Below, piece after piece: positions 11,418 to 24,956 of a DNA stretch of 64,000 nucleotides. Numbering within the stretch: position 1 is the first letter of the stretch; each line of letters starts with the position of its first letter. This DNA is from Tubiluchus corallicola (lineage: Eukaryota; Priapulida; Priapulimorpha; Priapulimorphida; Tubiluchidae), in contig JAQGDQ010000087.1 of the NCBI GenBank assembly GCA_030141605.1, positions 310,001-374,000 of the forward strand, in the 5' to 3' direction. The position numbers were made by a program, and so were the translations under genes. Under the pieces are notes generated by a model. It was not told where the DNA came from and ran no database searches. It saw only the letters and a program-made list of their open reading frames with translations.

Positions 11418-14400
11418 TTACTTGCTGAATATCTTCAGTGTTCTATCCATGGACGTAGTTGCTACAAATTGAGAATTCATGCCGAATTTCACTCCGGTAA
11501 CTAACTGTGAGTGATCCGTAAACACTCCCAATTCCTGCCACTGCTTGCACAGGTAAATCCTACAAGGCAAAAATATCTGTGTTAGGAAAATGTCAGATCC
11601 AATTATCAGAGCCATTGCTCAGTTTCATAATGACAAAAAAAAACTGTAGAAATACATGTATGGTAGCAAAGACAATGGCAGTTATGGAGAACAAACCCCA
11701 GCATATACACCCCTTTTTAATACTGCTTTAGTCACCTGCAGGCCCAAAAGACTTATGTAGAGAGTACAAACGATTTCAAATTTTTTCCATCTTAGATTTT
11801 CAATTTCAACTGAAATTTTCCAATAGATAAATTGTAAGCTGCATTTAGAACCGACCACCTTGACGACGTAACACGCGTTCTCACAAACACTCACTTGCCG
11901 CAAGTCGCTACAGTATATAAACAAGCACGGAAAACATGGAGAATGGGTGCATTTTAAGTGAATAATTGGCGATTCTGCAAAATGTATCTTTGTGCTACTT
12001 ACCAAATTATAAGAACTTGTATAGTAAATTCTTACAAAGACGATTCAATTATCATATGCAAGGATATGTGCATGATATCAAGATTTATCAAGTTTCAAAC
12101 ATGGTTACAATGAAGGCGCTAGTTTGTATAAAAGTTACAACAAAGTGCTAAAATAACAAATATGAAATGGTGCGTCAGCTTTGCTTCACATTTCGTGTAA
12201 AGCAAAGTTTTTATAACTTGTTTTAGAATATCTTGTTGCAGTGTGTTAAGTCCTGATTTAGCACAACACATTCTACATGTAGCCAGCAGTAATAACAAAA
12301 CTTTAGAAAACTTGGTAGCCAAGCCCCAACAATCGAAAAACAAATAAAACTAAAAAAAGTGCCTCATTGGCCACTGCAATATGGACCCCTGCTTCTGTGA
12401 TCTATCTATTCTGTGATCTATCCTGAACAGGAAGTTCGATTTTGACTTCCTGTTAAATTGCACACAACACGAGCATTAGGATTCTTGGTGCTCTCTGCAA
12501 AAAATTCTCTTGTTGAAACTTCTTTAACTAGCTTGTACTGTGATTTGACAGTGCATGATCCAGACAAACCTTTAGCGTATGTGCGCTTGCATAAAAGAAA
12601 CCGAATATAATGCATCTTGCCAAAAAATGAAACAGGGAAGTTAAAGCCCGAAAAATCAAATTTTTAATCCAATTTTCAGTTGGTTTTCAATTTTTTAGAA
12701 CCAATTTTCAGGATTTTCGATTGTAGTGTAATAAATGTTTGCACTCTACTGGCACAGTGGGTTATTATTATTATCCTACTTAAATTCTATTAAAAATCTT
12801 ATTTATAATGACTTTGCGATGTAACAGTAATATTTAATGCAAAACTAATATTTAAATTTTTGTGATGCAAACGTCAATTGAAGAAGCAGAGAGTACCCTT
12901 TTAGAAAAATAAATGTATTTTTTGCAATTGAAAAATATGGGTCTACTACACTCTGCTAAATAGTATACAAAAAGAACATTGTAAACCTAGCTCATTTAAA
13001 TGCTTAATCTTAAACCTTATATTTAAACATACCTAACATCTGTACCAGCCACGGCCAAATAGGTTCCACTCTGATCAAACGACAAGCTTTTCACCTTAAC
13101 AAACAAGCAAACATTTTAACAAAAGATTTTTAACCTGATTGAATATGTTGGCCTCAGATAAGTACAAAAGAATCAGCGAGCACAATTACATGAAATTATC
13201 ACAATGCTACTTGCTTATTTATTGAAAAATATTATAGTTATAATAAAAAAACAAACCGCAAAATCACTTGTGGTAATTAGAACATTTTTATGTCTCTCCA
13301 AGTAATAAAAACTTGTTACTACAGCATAAGCAATTAACTGTGACAAAAAGTTGATCATATTCACAAATAACAACTTTAGGTAGTGACACACATGCACTCT
13401 GTCAGCCAGCTGTCTACGACTCGATTTACTTACAAAAGGCTCATATACAACTATACTCTAGCCGTATGACTGTATTGAATTTTTAAATTAATGACAATTT
13501 TTGACATGCTGGGAATGCTTTGACAGCCACTTCTCTGGACACACTGAGATCAAAGAAGTTGTTTCTACTACAGTTGAATAACTGTGACACACGTATGATT
13601 TTAGTTACACAAATTTTAGCTAAACAAGTAATAGTAATCAACAGTCAGCACCCCAATTGACACATGACCAGAAAGAGCAGTCACCTCATAATTTTCATCC
13701 AAAGCAATTGTCTTGAAATTTTTCAGTTTTCTCAAATCCCACAGTTTTACAACTGAATCATCAGCAGATGTGGCCAAATAATATCCATTCTCAGAAAATG
13801 CTGAAAACAGGGAAAACACATTTATTATCATACTCTTCATAAGAATGCATTAACAGCTAGCTATAAGATCGTAAATTGATGATACCAAATAATCCTCTCA
13901 AAAAGCAACAAAGATTCAACACTTATAAAGGTTACAAAAATGCCTAAATCCTAATATCATAAAATGCAATGAATATATTTTAGTCAGTCATTGCCTATGT
14001 GTGGCAAATGATTACCAAGTATAAATTTTTCTATATAATGAAGTCTTGAATTTGAAACTTGCAAAGTGACAAGAGAGAAATGTACATTGGGCAGCAAAGT
14101 TCTGCAAACCTAAACTTACTTTCTGAAAAACAACAACATGAAACATGACATGTTAGATGTGGTTTATGCTTACAAATAGCTGTAATTGGTCCAGAATGAC
14201 CAGGAAAGTTCGCCACATTAGTTCTCTCTTTCAAATCCCAGATCTTAATCATGGAATCTGCAGTTCCTGTCCCAAAAATCAGACCATCTGGATGGAATTG
14301 TGCACAAGTTAGAGCTGGAAAATATTAATGAAAAAGAATAGCATGTTACACAGATTACTAGAAACTGCAAATGGTTTAACTATATAGCTATTGCTCATAA

Positions 14401-17400
14401 GTTGTTAGAAACAAAATTTCGTGATAACTAGTAAAATGGCCTCGACGAAATTGACGCCTAAAATCCAATAGTTTTCGAGTGAAAGCTAAAAAAGATATAG
14501 CACAGAAAGTATTCAATGTGTTACCATACCATGAGGTGCAGCTCCATCAGCAACTTTGCACAAAACGTGTCCAGTCCTTACATCAGAGAATGCCCAATGC
14601 TAAAAAACACACACAGAAATTAACGATGCAGCACACCTACAATTTGACGAATCACTGTTATGTTTGCCAAAGTAGCCCCAAACTTGGCTGAATTCAACAG
14701 AAAATTTATAATGTCACTGCCAAGTTAAGTTGGACAAAAATGGACCTTGTTACACTTCAACTGAGGTGAGCCAAATTATTTAAAGAAACTTACCATTCCA
14801 AATAACACATTACATCACCTTACACATACAAAGTTGGATACATTTGAAACATTTGCGTGCAAACAACAGACAGCTAATTTAGGATTATTTGATAGTTTGA
14901 AAGCGTAATGATTATATAAACTACTCCTACCAATGATATGCTTATTGTAAAATGTAGAAATGAGCAAAAAAGACGAAGACTGCAAAATGAAAAAAGCTAA
15001 TTTCAGTCCTTTGTACAAACTTTTGCTTGCAAGCTTAAATACCCGGAGTTTTTAAAAATTTCCAATTGAAGCTCTCTTTTTGCATATTTGTAATGTATCA
15101 TAAAAAGACAGCAGCTGCATACTGTCAATAATGCTGTGAAAGTGTGAATAATTATTTGACCAGCATAAATTTTGGATATTATTATTTATGGGACATTCAA
15201 GACTAGTAAGAAAAAATATCAGGTATAGTACAAGAAATTATATAGTGGCTGGCATTACAGCAAGGTTGCCCAATCAAGTTTTTGGCAAATCAGGTCAGTA
15301 CAGTACACTTCTGACTTATTTCTGAACAGGATCAAACAGACTAGTAGATGTAGTTTGGTTCGACATAATTGAACAGTTCACCAGTTAGTGCCATTATTAT
15401 GAAATTATTTTTTCTATGCTAACATCAGTAATAAAACACGCACGCACGCATTCACTCACTCACGTACACACACACACACACACACGCGCGTGCGTCTTGT
15501 ACTATAAACTTTGATCATACTTAGCAATACAAGGCATTGTAAATATTGTGGAAAGTGAAATTTTTTATAATGCTACTACTTTATAATGTACAACTATTCT
15601 GAAATAAACAATTTTAAATTAAAAGCTAAACAACTAACACAAAACAACATTCCTATCAATTTACATACATATATATTATTACATAAATCCCTCATAAGCA
15701 GCTATCATAAAACACAGAATACAGACAAGCAGAACCAATTCATGGAAGGCAATGTTATATAACTGACTAACCTCATCAGTTGAACAACTGAGTAAATAGT
15801 CTCCAGTAGCATGTAAACTAAGTCCAGTCACAGAAGCATCGTGTGCACGTACAACTTGCACACAGGTGGCACTGGGAACTGTCCAGACACGAATAGTCGT
15901 GTCCGGGCTGCCACTGAATGCAATGTCCTACATAGTAGAAAAACAACAGTCAATCAAAATAACCGATGTTTACGTAAAAGAAATACAATAAAAATTGAAA
16001 GTTATAAAAACGAAGCTTTTAAATTAATTTCGGATAATTCCATCAGCTACGCATTCAGCTTTCACCTATTTTTCAAATTTTTAGGATCACACGAAGGTTT
16101 CTCATATAAGTCACACTTCAGGAAATTGAAAACTGTACTATAACCTAAGAAAACCTTATTTTCCAGACCAGTCCATACAGGCAAAATAGTTGTGATTCAT
16201 AAATATAAAAAATGCTTGCAAATCACTGGCATAATAGCTGAGCATTGAGTTCTCAACACATGCTTTCAATATGTTCCACAACATTAGTTTACATGCGCAT
16301 ATGGCATATATAGCTCATTATAAACACTAATCACACTACGAAGTTATCGAGAATCTGGGAATAGCAATAAGCAAAAACAAACAGCCAAAAATGTCAGCTG
16401 CTATATAGTTGTGTATTTCAAACATTAAAACAACAAACAAACCTCTTCTGGGTGATAGATGACGCTGGTGACTTTTTTCGAATGACCTTTCAGTATGGCT
16501 ACGACCTGCTCAGTATCCTTATTAAACACAACGGCATTCTTGTCGTTACCACCTACACGTACAGTACAGGACATCAAAAGTTCGTTACCGAAATACTTCA
16601 AAGTTTAAGCTTTTGTCCAAAATATAAAACTGCTTTAAACTATCTGATTGTTTATAGAAGCAATCAAATAGCAAAAATCAAATTCAAAAAAAGTAATAAA
16701 ACTCATAAATCCTTACAAATGAATCTGATTAAGTATAAAAAATACACTGCACATACAGAAGGCAGAATATACTTCTGATAGATCCAAAATGCTGTATTCT
16801 TTCATAGCGTACATTTTATTACTATTTTATTATTATCTGAATTATCCATCATGAAATCATAAAGTAAAATTATGGGTGGATTGAAATTGTAACTTTCACA
16901 TATTCATTACTCAGGTTTGTTAGAACTTACCTGTGATGGCCATAGATGTATTAGCCGCATGAAGATCCAAAGACAGAATTCCTGGAACACTTGCACTGTG
17001 CAAACCCTGCAAATAACGGTGTGTACATGAGAACTTTGCAAAATCAGAAATGTAAAAACTATGTATGTACTTGCAGAAGCTGGTGTATATTGTATACAAT
17101 AATGTAAAATCTATAGTGCTGATTACAATATGCAAGAATAAGGTTGCGGAAATTATATATATTATAATATATTATATATAGTAATATATTATAACATATA
17201 TTAATATAATAAAGATTGTATATAATAATCTTTATTTGCCATAAAAAATCGATATTCATAACTATAAAAGCATAAAAGAACATCGCATCATGAGAATAAA
17301 ATTCACACAACTGTTAAAGGCAAATGCATCCACTGCAAACTAAAAACTGTTGTGCCAAAAATTTAAAACAAAGTATACATTATAATGTTACACGCAAATT

Positions 17401-20400
17401 ATAATAGACTATATAAAATATATACATACAATTTAAAATGGACGTGGGTAAATAAAATTTGCGGATGAATATATATTATCGTTTACGTATATAGGGTTTT
17501 CAAAACGATTTAATGTACGTATTTTTAATTTTGATTTGAATTCGCCGAAAGACTTGATTTGTTTTAAATTTGATGGCAGGGTATTCCAAAGATGAACTCC
17601 TCGTTTAGTGAAAGAATTGTTGACGTATTTGTTATTAGTGCGTATCTGTTTAATATTGTGTGTTCATGGATTTAATGTTGGCTGCAAGAGGAATGGAAGC
17701 TTCACAGCTAAAAAATAATAACTAATGCAGTTATAAATAGAACAAGTATGGTTTCAATCACTGAAGCATAACCAAAAAAATCTGTTTTTAACCCACAGTA
17801 GTGAACAAAAATAATTTATAAATAGGAATTTTATTTCAGGCCATAAACAGCTTGCAAATTTCTCAAAAATAAAAAAAACTGTTGATTCATTTTTCTTGGT
17901 GCCAGAAAAGACCATTACTGAACAGAAAAAATATCATTCAAAACTATAAAAACAACTATAAGTGTAGTGCCTAAAAATTGCACAAACACAGGCAACTCAG
18001 ATAACCTTTCTCAACTTACTTTTTACCATAAAATATTCCGAATGGCCTTTAAACAAAAGGTGTTAAACTTGATAATCTGATATTTGTTTACTTAAAAATG
18101 CTATTCTACACTAAAATGTACGTAAAAAAATAAATTTATTATAAATCTTCATATCTATTTAAAATATATGTCTATCAGGCAGAATAAACTGTTACACATT
18201 GAAGCCAACCTTAACCAAAGGTAATAGAGCAATTATAAGGATAATGTGAAAGGCTTGATGAATTATCCATGGATTATTGCATATTCTAAATTAATAATGA
18301 CTCTAACGTGAGTAAACTCACACCTGGAAGTGTTAGATTTATCAGTGGACCACTAGGGCTGAACTAAGGCTTGTCCCTGCTTAAGCGGATTGTGTCATCT
18401 AGTTGCCAAGGCAACAAACGTACACCAGCCAGTATCAGAGTGTGAAATCCAAACCAAGCATGATATATTATGAGTCCATTATACATTCGCTTGCTTGTGT
18501 CTAAGAATTATGCTTGTGTTATAAAGAAATTATGTTTCTGTTGTCAGATTTTTATTTTAGTTCAGTTATTTTCAGTTTGATTTTTTTTTATTATGCACTT
18601 ATTATTACTGTGTATGAATTGTACTAACACGTTATAAGCATATCAATTTAGTGTCATTCGTAACAATTTAGTTTTTATTATAAGCAGTACTAACACTAAA
18701 ACACTGTAGCATAGCGCCTATAAAAAATGTTCATCACTAACCAAAGGGCAGCTGACTAGATGACCAATTGGTCTTTCGCTGCCCTTTCTTCACATTTTTG
18801 TTACCAAATTAATAGTATTATAACTGTGCGTGTGTTACAAGATAAATAAAAGATTATTATTATTATAAGCCTCAAATTCCCTATCATTCTGTTAAATTTT
18901 GTTTAAAATCTCCCTACTAATTAATTATTAGTTGATGAACCAGCAAATAAAATTGTATGTAACGTGTTGTTCTTACCGGATGCGAAGCAATTTGGCGATA
19001 CATTCGTATGTCTTCTCCTTTCATGAGATCCTCTGGGATTTGCTTCCCTCTCTTCTTGCGTTCAGCAGTCAGCACTGTAGCCTTGTCCTGCAGCTTCTTA
19101 ATCACCTCTTCTGTCATGCCAGCGCCCTCTCTGGGTTGATCAGCACGATCAAACGCTTCGGCTGCATATTGCTGCATAAACGTTAAAACGCTATTCAAAT
19201 ACATAATTCATGCAAAACTCATTGCAATATCACATAGACAGTATACGAGCCTCAATCGGCAGTGGCTTGGATCTGTGTGTATGTACAGGATGTACAGATT
19301 TCATTCTGTTGTTCTCTTACCTTCAAACATAAATCCTCTGTATGATAAGGATTTTAACGAACAATCTTCGAAATGCATACAGATAATGTTTTGAAATTAC
19401 ATTTGAAAAGTTCGGCAAACTTACCGGATGTGGAACGTTGGCAGCTGCACCTGCTATTATACCTGCTTGTGGCTTCAAAGTTGCCAAAGCTGAAAAAATA
19501 AAAAGTAAAGTGTAGGCTTACAATTACATTAACGTGACTTACAATAACTTACCAATTAAATGTGCAAGAGTCAGCAAGTGCAATACCGCAGCCAATAATT
19601 TTCAAAGAAGCAATTTTTACAAATCATAGCAACAATGTGTTCAGATAATGAATGTATTTCCTTGACATATCCAAACAAAATGCAAAAAATAAAATGTTTA
19701 TACCCTCTCTGGCAGCTGTAACTTCCTTTGTCAATCTTGCAATGACACGACAGGCAGCATCGTGCTGGTACAAAGCGTGAGACAACTCTACAAAAATAAA
19801 AATACCCTTATTCTCAACAACCATGGAAAATTGTACATTTCTAAAAATGCTACTATGGTTCTTTGTGGTTCCTTACTCTATAACTCAAAAATTCTACATA
19901 AGAATTAAAGACGAGCAAAATCTTCTCTATTCAGTGAAGTAAATTATATGGACACAAAGTTTGCAAAAATTCAAGTTCTTATTTAGACATACCTTGTCTA
20001 GCAGTCTGCAGCTGCTGGCGTAATGTGAAACTATGGAGCATGACTGCATCCTATGAAGCAAAAAATAATAATTTAGTACCAGCTTCATGTGATGTACATA
20101 TTTTTAATGTAAAAAAATAAGCTTTACATGTTTTGAAGTGTCTAAGACAAAAGGAAAAGCTACACAAAAATGTGGCACAAATATTTCATTAATAACAGCT
20201 TAGCACAACACACTGTTATTCCTGGCTAGTATACTCTCCAGTTGATTTTACGACACAATCGTTTAAAAAGGGACAATAATTTGTGTGCGTGATATCGCTT
20301 TATGTGCAGCAGTTAAGTTATCCAGTACTATAGTCTGAAAATACGTAAAGATGTCCATTCCCTTCAATGCAACAGAATAATGAGCAAATAGACAAAGAAA

Positions 20401-22390
20401 TGATCTACTACACTTGTGAGTCATTTCACATATAATTTCCAAAGCGTATAAACATTATTTAAAATACTATTTCCCAGGGTAAATGGAAATCTACATCAAT
20501 CATACCCATTCATCTTGCAGGATTTTCAAAATGGCTGGAATGCTAGTAGCAGATGGAGGTCTTGGCTTCACAATAGGTGGCACTGAAACATTACACATAG
20601 AATTCTTCAAGTCATCCATATGTTTCTTTTCTTTGCAATAAATTATTACTAATTTTTAAACTATGATGGTATGTCATGTACAAATTAGTCACAATTAAAA
20701 TCAATAACACAGAATACACAGAGCATGACTAAATGTGAAAGCTCATTATAGTAAGAAAATGAAAACTCAATCAGTAGGCCTAATGAAAACCAGGATAATT
20801 TTCATAAAGATAACAAAATGTTAACGACTTCGTCATTTTATCATTTGTGGATTTTTTATTTTACTGATGCAGCTTACTTTTTATTATTCTTACTCAAAGA
20901 AGCAACAGTTTGTTTATTAAAACATAATTAGTTTCCAAACTTCATAATTAGACCTAGAATACTAATGAATCTAGACAAATATTTCCCAACCGTACAGATT
21001 TACCTACAATCACTTCTCCAAGTATAAAGAGAACTGGCATTCCTTATCCTAGTTCTGATCTAAACCAGATACAAATTCTGACCAAGTGAGTTGAAACCAG
21101 GGGCGGAACTAGGAGGGAGCGAGGGGGCGCACGCGCCCCCCTGCAAAATCGGACAAATAATTTTTTTTGCTGTGAAAATTGCAGTTCGCATGTAATCATT
21201 TTCAATATGAATTAGAATTAGGTAAAAAAATGTTTGGTAGCTTCAGTGTATTATTTTCTTAAAAATTGTGTGTGATAAATTTCTGTAAATAACAATTTAG
21301 TTAGAGGCACATTAATAACGTTAGGTTAACTGACAGTTAATTTTCTCATTATTGCTTTCTCCGCTACGCCATCCGACACACGCTAATTATAGGCCTGCAT
21401 GCAGTATAAAAGGGGTTAAAATTGGCTTAACCAATATTTAACCACTTCGGATGCCTCGCCCCCCCCCCCCTGCTTGCCACATCTAGTTCCGGCCCTGGTT
21501 GAAACACATATCATCATCTAACCACAACTGCACTTTACTAACCTTTCAAGTCAATAAGCTGGGTTTTATCTAAGGGTTGCCCATTGACTGGATCGGTGCC
21601 ATTGTCAGTAATGTATTTTTCCACAAGCCGTCGCTCAAAAATGCTTCCAGAAACTGGAGAGACGACTGGGTTCTCAGGAACCTCATTAGAAACTGAAAAA
21701 GCATTGCATTTCTTTATTTCACATTTCATGGTGGCTTAACAGGGTCCCCTTTATAGGTACCATGCGGCAAACTTCAACACTTTAATATAGCATGTTTAGG
21801 GAGCCAGAATTTATTTTATTTTTGTTTTGTTTTATTCAATCATACAGAAAAAGTTGTACAAAGTAGTTTGCTTGTTTGCTGATGAAATCAACTGAATTTG
21901 AAATTGAAAAACTTCGTTTCGTATCCTTCAAGGTACCCTGTAATAAATTTATAACCTGGGTATCAACTTTTCGTAATTATAACGGTACAACAACAAAATT
22001 ATAAAGGTAATTACATATTTACAACAACATTATAAAGGTATAACAACATAATTATAAAGACACAGCGACCATATTACTGAAAGCGAAAAAATTACAGTAT
22101 CTTATTCTGTAAATGCGAACTAAGTAAGTATATATGTTCAGTATTGCAGGTGTGGAGATTAAGCGCCCAATTCTTCATTGACAATTTTAACTGCAACACA
22201 GAACTTCTTAAGAAATCACAGAAAAATTGTTTGTAAAACCCCTCTATAAAGGCGCAAACTATAGCACAGAAAACGACACGAGCGTTAGAAGGCAAATCAA
22301 CGTCAGAATAAAAATATAACTCTAATTTTATTTAGTAAACTAATATGTAAATTATTAAAAAACCAACTCACTTGCACAAACAACAGACAT
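11418..22390 (-). CDS. PRPF19: Pre-mRNA-processing factor 19 (U-box E3 ubiquitin ligase, WD40)
   Basis: PRPF19 is the core of the Prp19/NineTeen complex. It activates the spliceosome by K63-type ubiquitination and senses RPA-coated DNA after damage. Fifteen exons join in phase: 22372-22390, 21543-21692, 20506-20582, 19993-20050, 19704-19787, 19425-19489, 18977-19171, 16931-17006, 16443-16552, 15772-15927, 14530-14599, 14174-14314, 13685-13800, 13033-13094, 11418-11559. The total of 1521 nt gives 506 aa (human: 504). The start gives [15 protein letters not shown] against human MSLICSISNEVPEHP. Order: U-box (~1-70), tetramerising coiled coil with [20 protein letters not shown] (~80-130), linker, then seven WD40 blades (~210-506) including [20 protein letters not shown] and [14 protein letters not shown]. 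All introns have GT/AG ends. Introns carry a hAT MITE (intron 2) and LINE pieces (intron 7). The reading is near certain. Confidence 0.98.
11560..13032 (-). other. PRPF19 intron 14
   Basis: A 1.47-kb AT-rich intron between the last two coding exons. Repeated ACCAATTTTCAG-like words occur near 12660-12720. I see no gene, transposon end or structured RNA. Confidence 0.6.
15421..15496. repeat. Compound CGCA / CACT / CA microsatellite
   Basis: In the PRPF19 intron between 14600 and 15771, (CGCA)n, (CTCA)n and (CA)n runs are followed by CACGCGCGTGCG. The alternating purine-pyrimidine tract could adopt Z-DNA, which is inferred from composition only. Confidence 0.85.
17150..17250. repeat. AT-rich tract with a small inverted repeat
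   Basis: A run of TA/TAT words in PRPF19 intron 7, ending in AATAAAGATT and AATCTTTATT arms about nine bases apart (roughly 17210-17237). It could form a hairpin. Confidence 0.6.
17433..17668 (-). mobile_element. LINE reverse-transcriptase C-terminal fragment
   Basis: Read on the - strand, this intronic segment encodes [20 protein letters not shown], then [11 protein letters not shown] and a stop at 17433-17435. The pattern F-x-x-R-G-x-x-L-W-N-x-L-P-x-x-L/I-R/K is the usual C-terminal end of CR1/L2/Jockey-type non-LTR reverse transcriptases. The catalytic domain is absent, so it is a dead 5'-truncated copy. Confidence 0.75.
18744..18866 (+). mobile_element. Probable LINE 3' tail
   Basis: The segment with GACTAGATGACCAATTGGTC and TTTCGCTGCCCTTTCTTCAC ends AAATAAAAGATTATTATTAT. 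It shares the GACTAG-TGACCA-GGTCTTTCGC core with 2429-2553. GACCAATTGGTC is a perfect 12-bp palindrome. A microsatellite tail of ATT units is typical of LINE 3' ends. It lies antisense in PRPF19 intron 7. Confidence 0.5.
20506..20582 (-). CDS. PRPF19: PRPF19 exon 3 (parent of a nearby duplicated copy)
   Basis: This 77-nt exon starts after TGTTTCAG and ends at ATGG before GTATGATTG. It encodes [19 protein letters not shown] then ILQDEW, linking the U-box to the coiled coil. Its 3' two-thirds and about 40 nt of the following intron recur in inverted orientation at 24957-25067. Confidence 0.97.
21098..21497. mobile_element. 400-bp hAT-type MITE with perfect 8-bp target duplication
   Basis: The element begins CAGGGGCGGAACTAG and ends CTAGTTCCGGCCCTG, so its terminal inverted repeats are 15 bp with one mismatch. 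It is flanked on both sides by GTTGAAAC (21090-21097 and 21498-21505), the 8-bp duplication made by hAT transposases. It has no transposase frame. It contains a C-run near the right end and lies in PRPF19 intron 2. Confidence 0.92.
21543..21692 (-). CDS. PRPF19: PRPF19 exon 2, U-box
   Basis: This 150-nt exon encodes most of the U-box, the E2-docking fold of this E3 ligase. Visible hallmarks are [20 protein letters not shown], then [11 protein letters not shown] and QLIDLK. The P-V-S and N-x-x-D-P positions match the human U-box. It ends in phase 1 before GT at 21542-21541. Intron 2 downstream contains the hAT MITE at 21098-21497. Confidence 0.97.
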
Positions 22391-22411
22391 CTTTGAGAAA
22401 GAGCGTGATAG

Positions 22412-22430
22412 TCACGTGATCTTCTATTGG
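22412..22430 (-). promoter_or_regulatory. PRPF19 proximal promoter: E-box palindrome and CCAAT box
   Basis: TCACGTGA (22412-22419), a USF/TFE/MITF-type E-box palindrome, lies about 22-29 bp upstream of the ATG. CCAAT on the - strand (22426-22430) lies about 36-40 bp upstream. The start site was not seen, so these may be promoter or 5' UTR elements. Function is inferred from consensus. Confidence 0.45.
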
Positions 22431-24956
22431 TCAACTAGCGCCATCACTTGAATAATAATAAAAATTATTACTGTATATTACAGAATTTTTTTTTGGTAAC
22501 TCTGACATTATTTCTCTACTTATGGGCTAAGAAATTAAGTTTTTAGGTTTTTAGTGTAATATGTTCACTTTGCTGATCCATATTTTGGTTACACAGTTTT
22601 GACCTTTGAGAATTCTTTGACACCTACGTGCCATCTTACGGTAACTCATCCTTCCGGCATAAAAATGTATTGGATATCTGATCAGCTGATGCCAAATAAA
22701 ATATATTACTGTTGTAGTAACCAAAGAGGCCAAACAACAAGTTGGTGACAATAATCAAAGGTAAATGTGAATAGCACAAAAAACAAGCAAAAACAAGGAT
22801 GAACATCATCATACAACTATAATTATCATTTTATTACGTTCTTGTTAGACATTAGAAATGTATGAGGAGGGAGCAGTTTAGTTATAATAATCCTGGAAAG
22901 AAATGTAAATCTAAGCATACCTCAAACTTACTCATGCAACTACAGTCAACAGACTCAACACGTCTTTCTAAAATTCCACAATCATAATGATGAATAACTG
23001 TAAAAAAAATCTGATCCCCATAATCATTTATGACCTACCCCACTGGCACACATATTTTAGTTTATGTGAAAACTATGAAATCATTTTAATGTACAAATAT
23101 CTGGCATTAATTTTTAAGGAAAATAACATACTAATACCATGTCTTTTTTCAGTTATTTCAAATCATCAAACCCCAAAGCAATATATGCTGGGGAAATGGG
23201 TATTGGTATTGCTCTTAATAGCACAAAACACAAGGCTGTGTGATTATCAAAACAGGCTGTGTGATAACATATTTCATATGTTACAGGTTTTCAAATGTCG
23301 AGAGAATCATTACAGAACTGCAAAAAAGTTCATCTTTAGAGAATACAGACACAATATCAAATTTAAGGTAACAGCTAAAAGCCTACTGTTACTTAGTTAA
23401 CTAACTAACAACTAAACAAATTTACAGTATACATGTACATTGAAACAAAATAATATTGATATTGAAAAACACAATACATGTGCAGAAATTGGCCCCTACT
23501 TGCAACATAACCAGATTTATCAGTAAACAATCATCAAATAAATTCTCATCATAACTAACATTGACAAACAATTATACACCTAAAATAATGTTTATTCACA
23601 TTACAAATTTCAATACATAGAAGGATTAACAAAAACGACTCATCTGCTGCCTAAATAAATAACATGTCGAAACATAATACGTGATCAGAAAAACAATGAC
23701 ATTTTCATCCGTCTTTCACTTGTGATAACTCAAATCACATCAAATACTTATACGATGTGCAAAACCGTTTAAATAATAATACAAAACTTTCATAAGTGAA
23801 ACAGATACATAATTAATAACTAGACTTTACGTATCTAAAAAACAACTACTAAAATTTTATTATAGTGATAAAAGAGCATGAAAATATAACATACGTTTTG
23901 TAGTTTTTTATGTCAAACCCCCAAGTCAAAGCTTTATACAAAGAATCGTCTTGAGAAAAGGTTTGTAAAACAACTTGCAATAAGCACCCATGGGCACAGA
24001 TGCGTAGATATTCTCTGCAAAGTAATAAGTGATATTCTAAATAAGTTTCAAGAATTTTTTAATGCAAATCTGCTCAAATACCACTATGTCTTTTAAGTTT
24101 AATATAATGATACTAAGCCAAACCAGGTCTCGTAAAAAAGTCAAGATACGGAATTCAAATTTTAATGCACAGCCTCATTCTGAGACAAAACTTAGTCCAT
24201 TTGTAACATGATAAAATGGTTCTGCAACAGGTCTTATTTTCTACGTAACAAGTGAATTCTGTGAGATACAATTCTGAAGAATTAACGCTAAGATAGAATT
24301 TGAAATGTCGTAATATGGTAAACTGAATCTGACGTCTGGAACATTTGCAATGGGATAATCTGGTGCCTCTGTACTTAGTTTCTAATTACAATATGTTATC
24401 CAGTGCATTTAGTAGTGATGACAACTTAGGAAATTTGTGAATAACTTACACAATATTTAAAGGAGCACTGAGGTCTTTTAGTAAGTATGCATAAAAAACT
24501 GCTCATGATACCCCAAGACTAACTGTCGATTTTGTCTGACTTTGTTTTCATTGGTGCTCGGACTTCACCCAGCCGGACCAAACGCTTACTGCTGCGTAGC
24601 AAAACTGTTTGTTTCTCTAGGTCAACACATCTCTAGACAACATTTACAGGTCAACTGATCACCGGGAAGTCAAAAATTCTATGGCTTGTGAACTCATTTC
24701 TATGCACATAGTGGGTCATCTTAGACTTACCAGTAGTACATGTGCTCTCAAACCAGATAAGAGAGAAATTCATTAATATACACTCGAGATGGAGCCTTTT
24801 TCTTAGACTACTTCACGGAACTTCTATGAATAAATTGACGGCAAAGTTTAAAACAGTCAGGGCAACTTGCCCAATAAATAATTATAACAACAATCATAGA
24901 CACTTTTTCTATCATTAAAGGCACAAATTACTTATTTATTTTTATCGGTTCTGTTT

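Noticed and set aside
22987-23400. 137-aa + strand frame upstream of PRPF19
   Set aside because: AT-driven composition, no recognised domain, no start context or splice partners.
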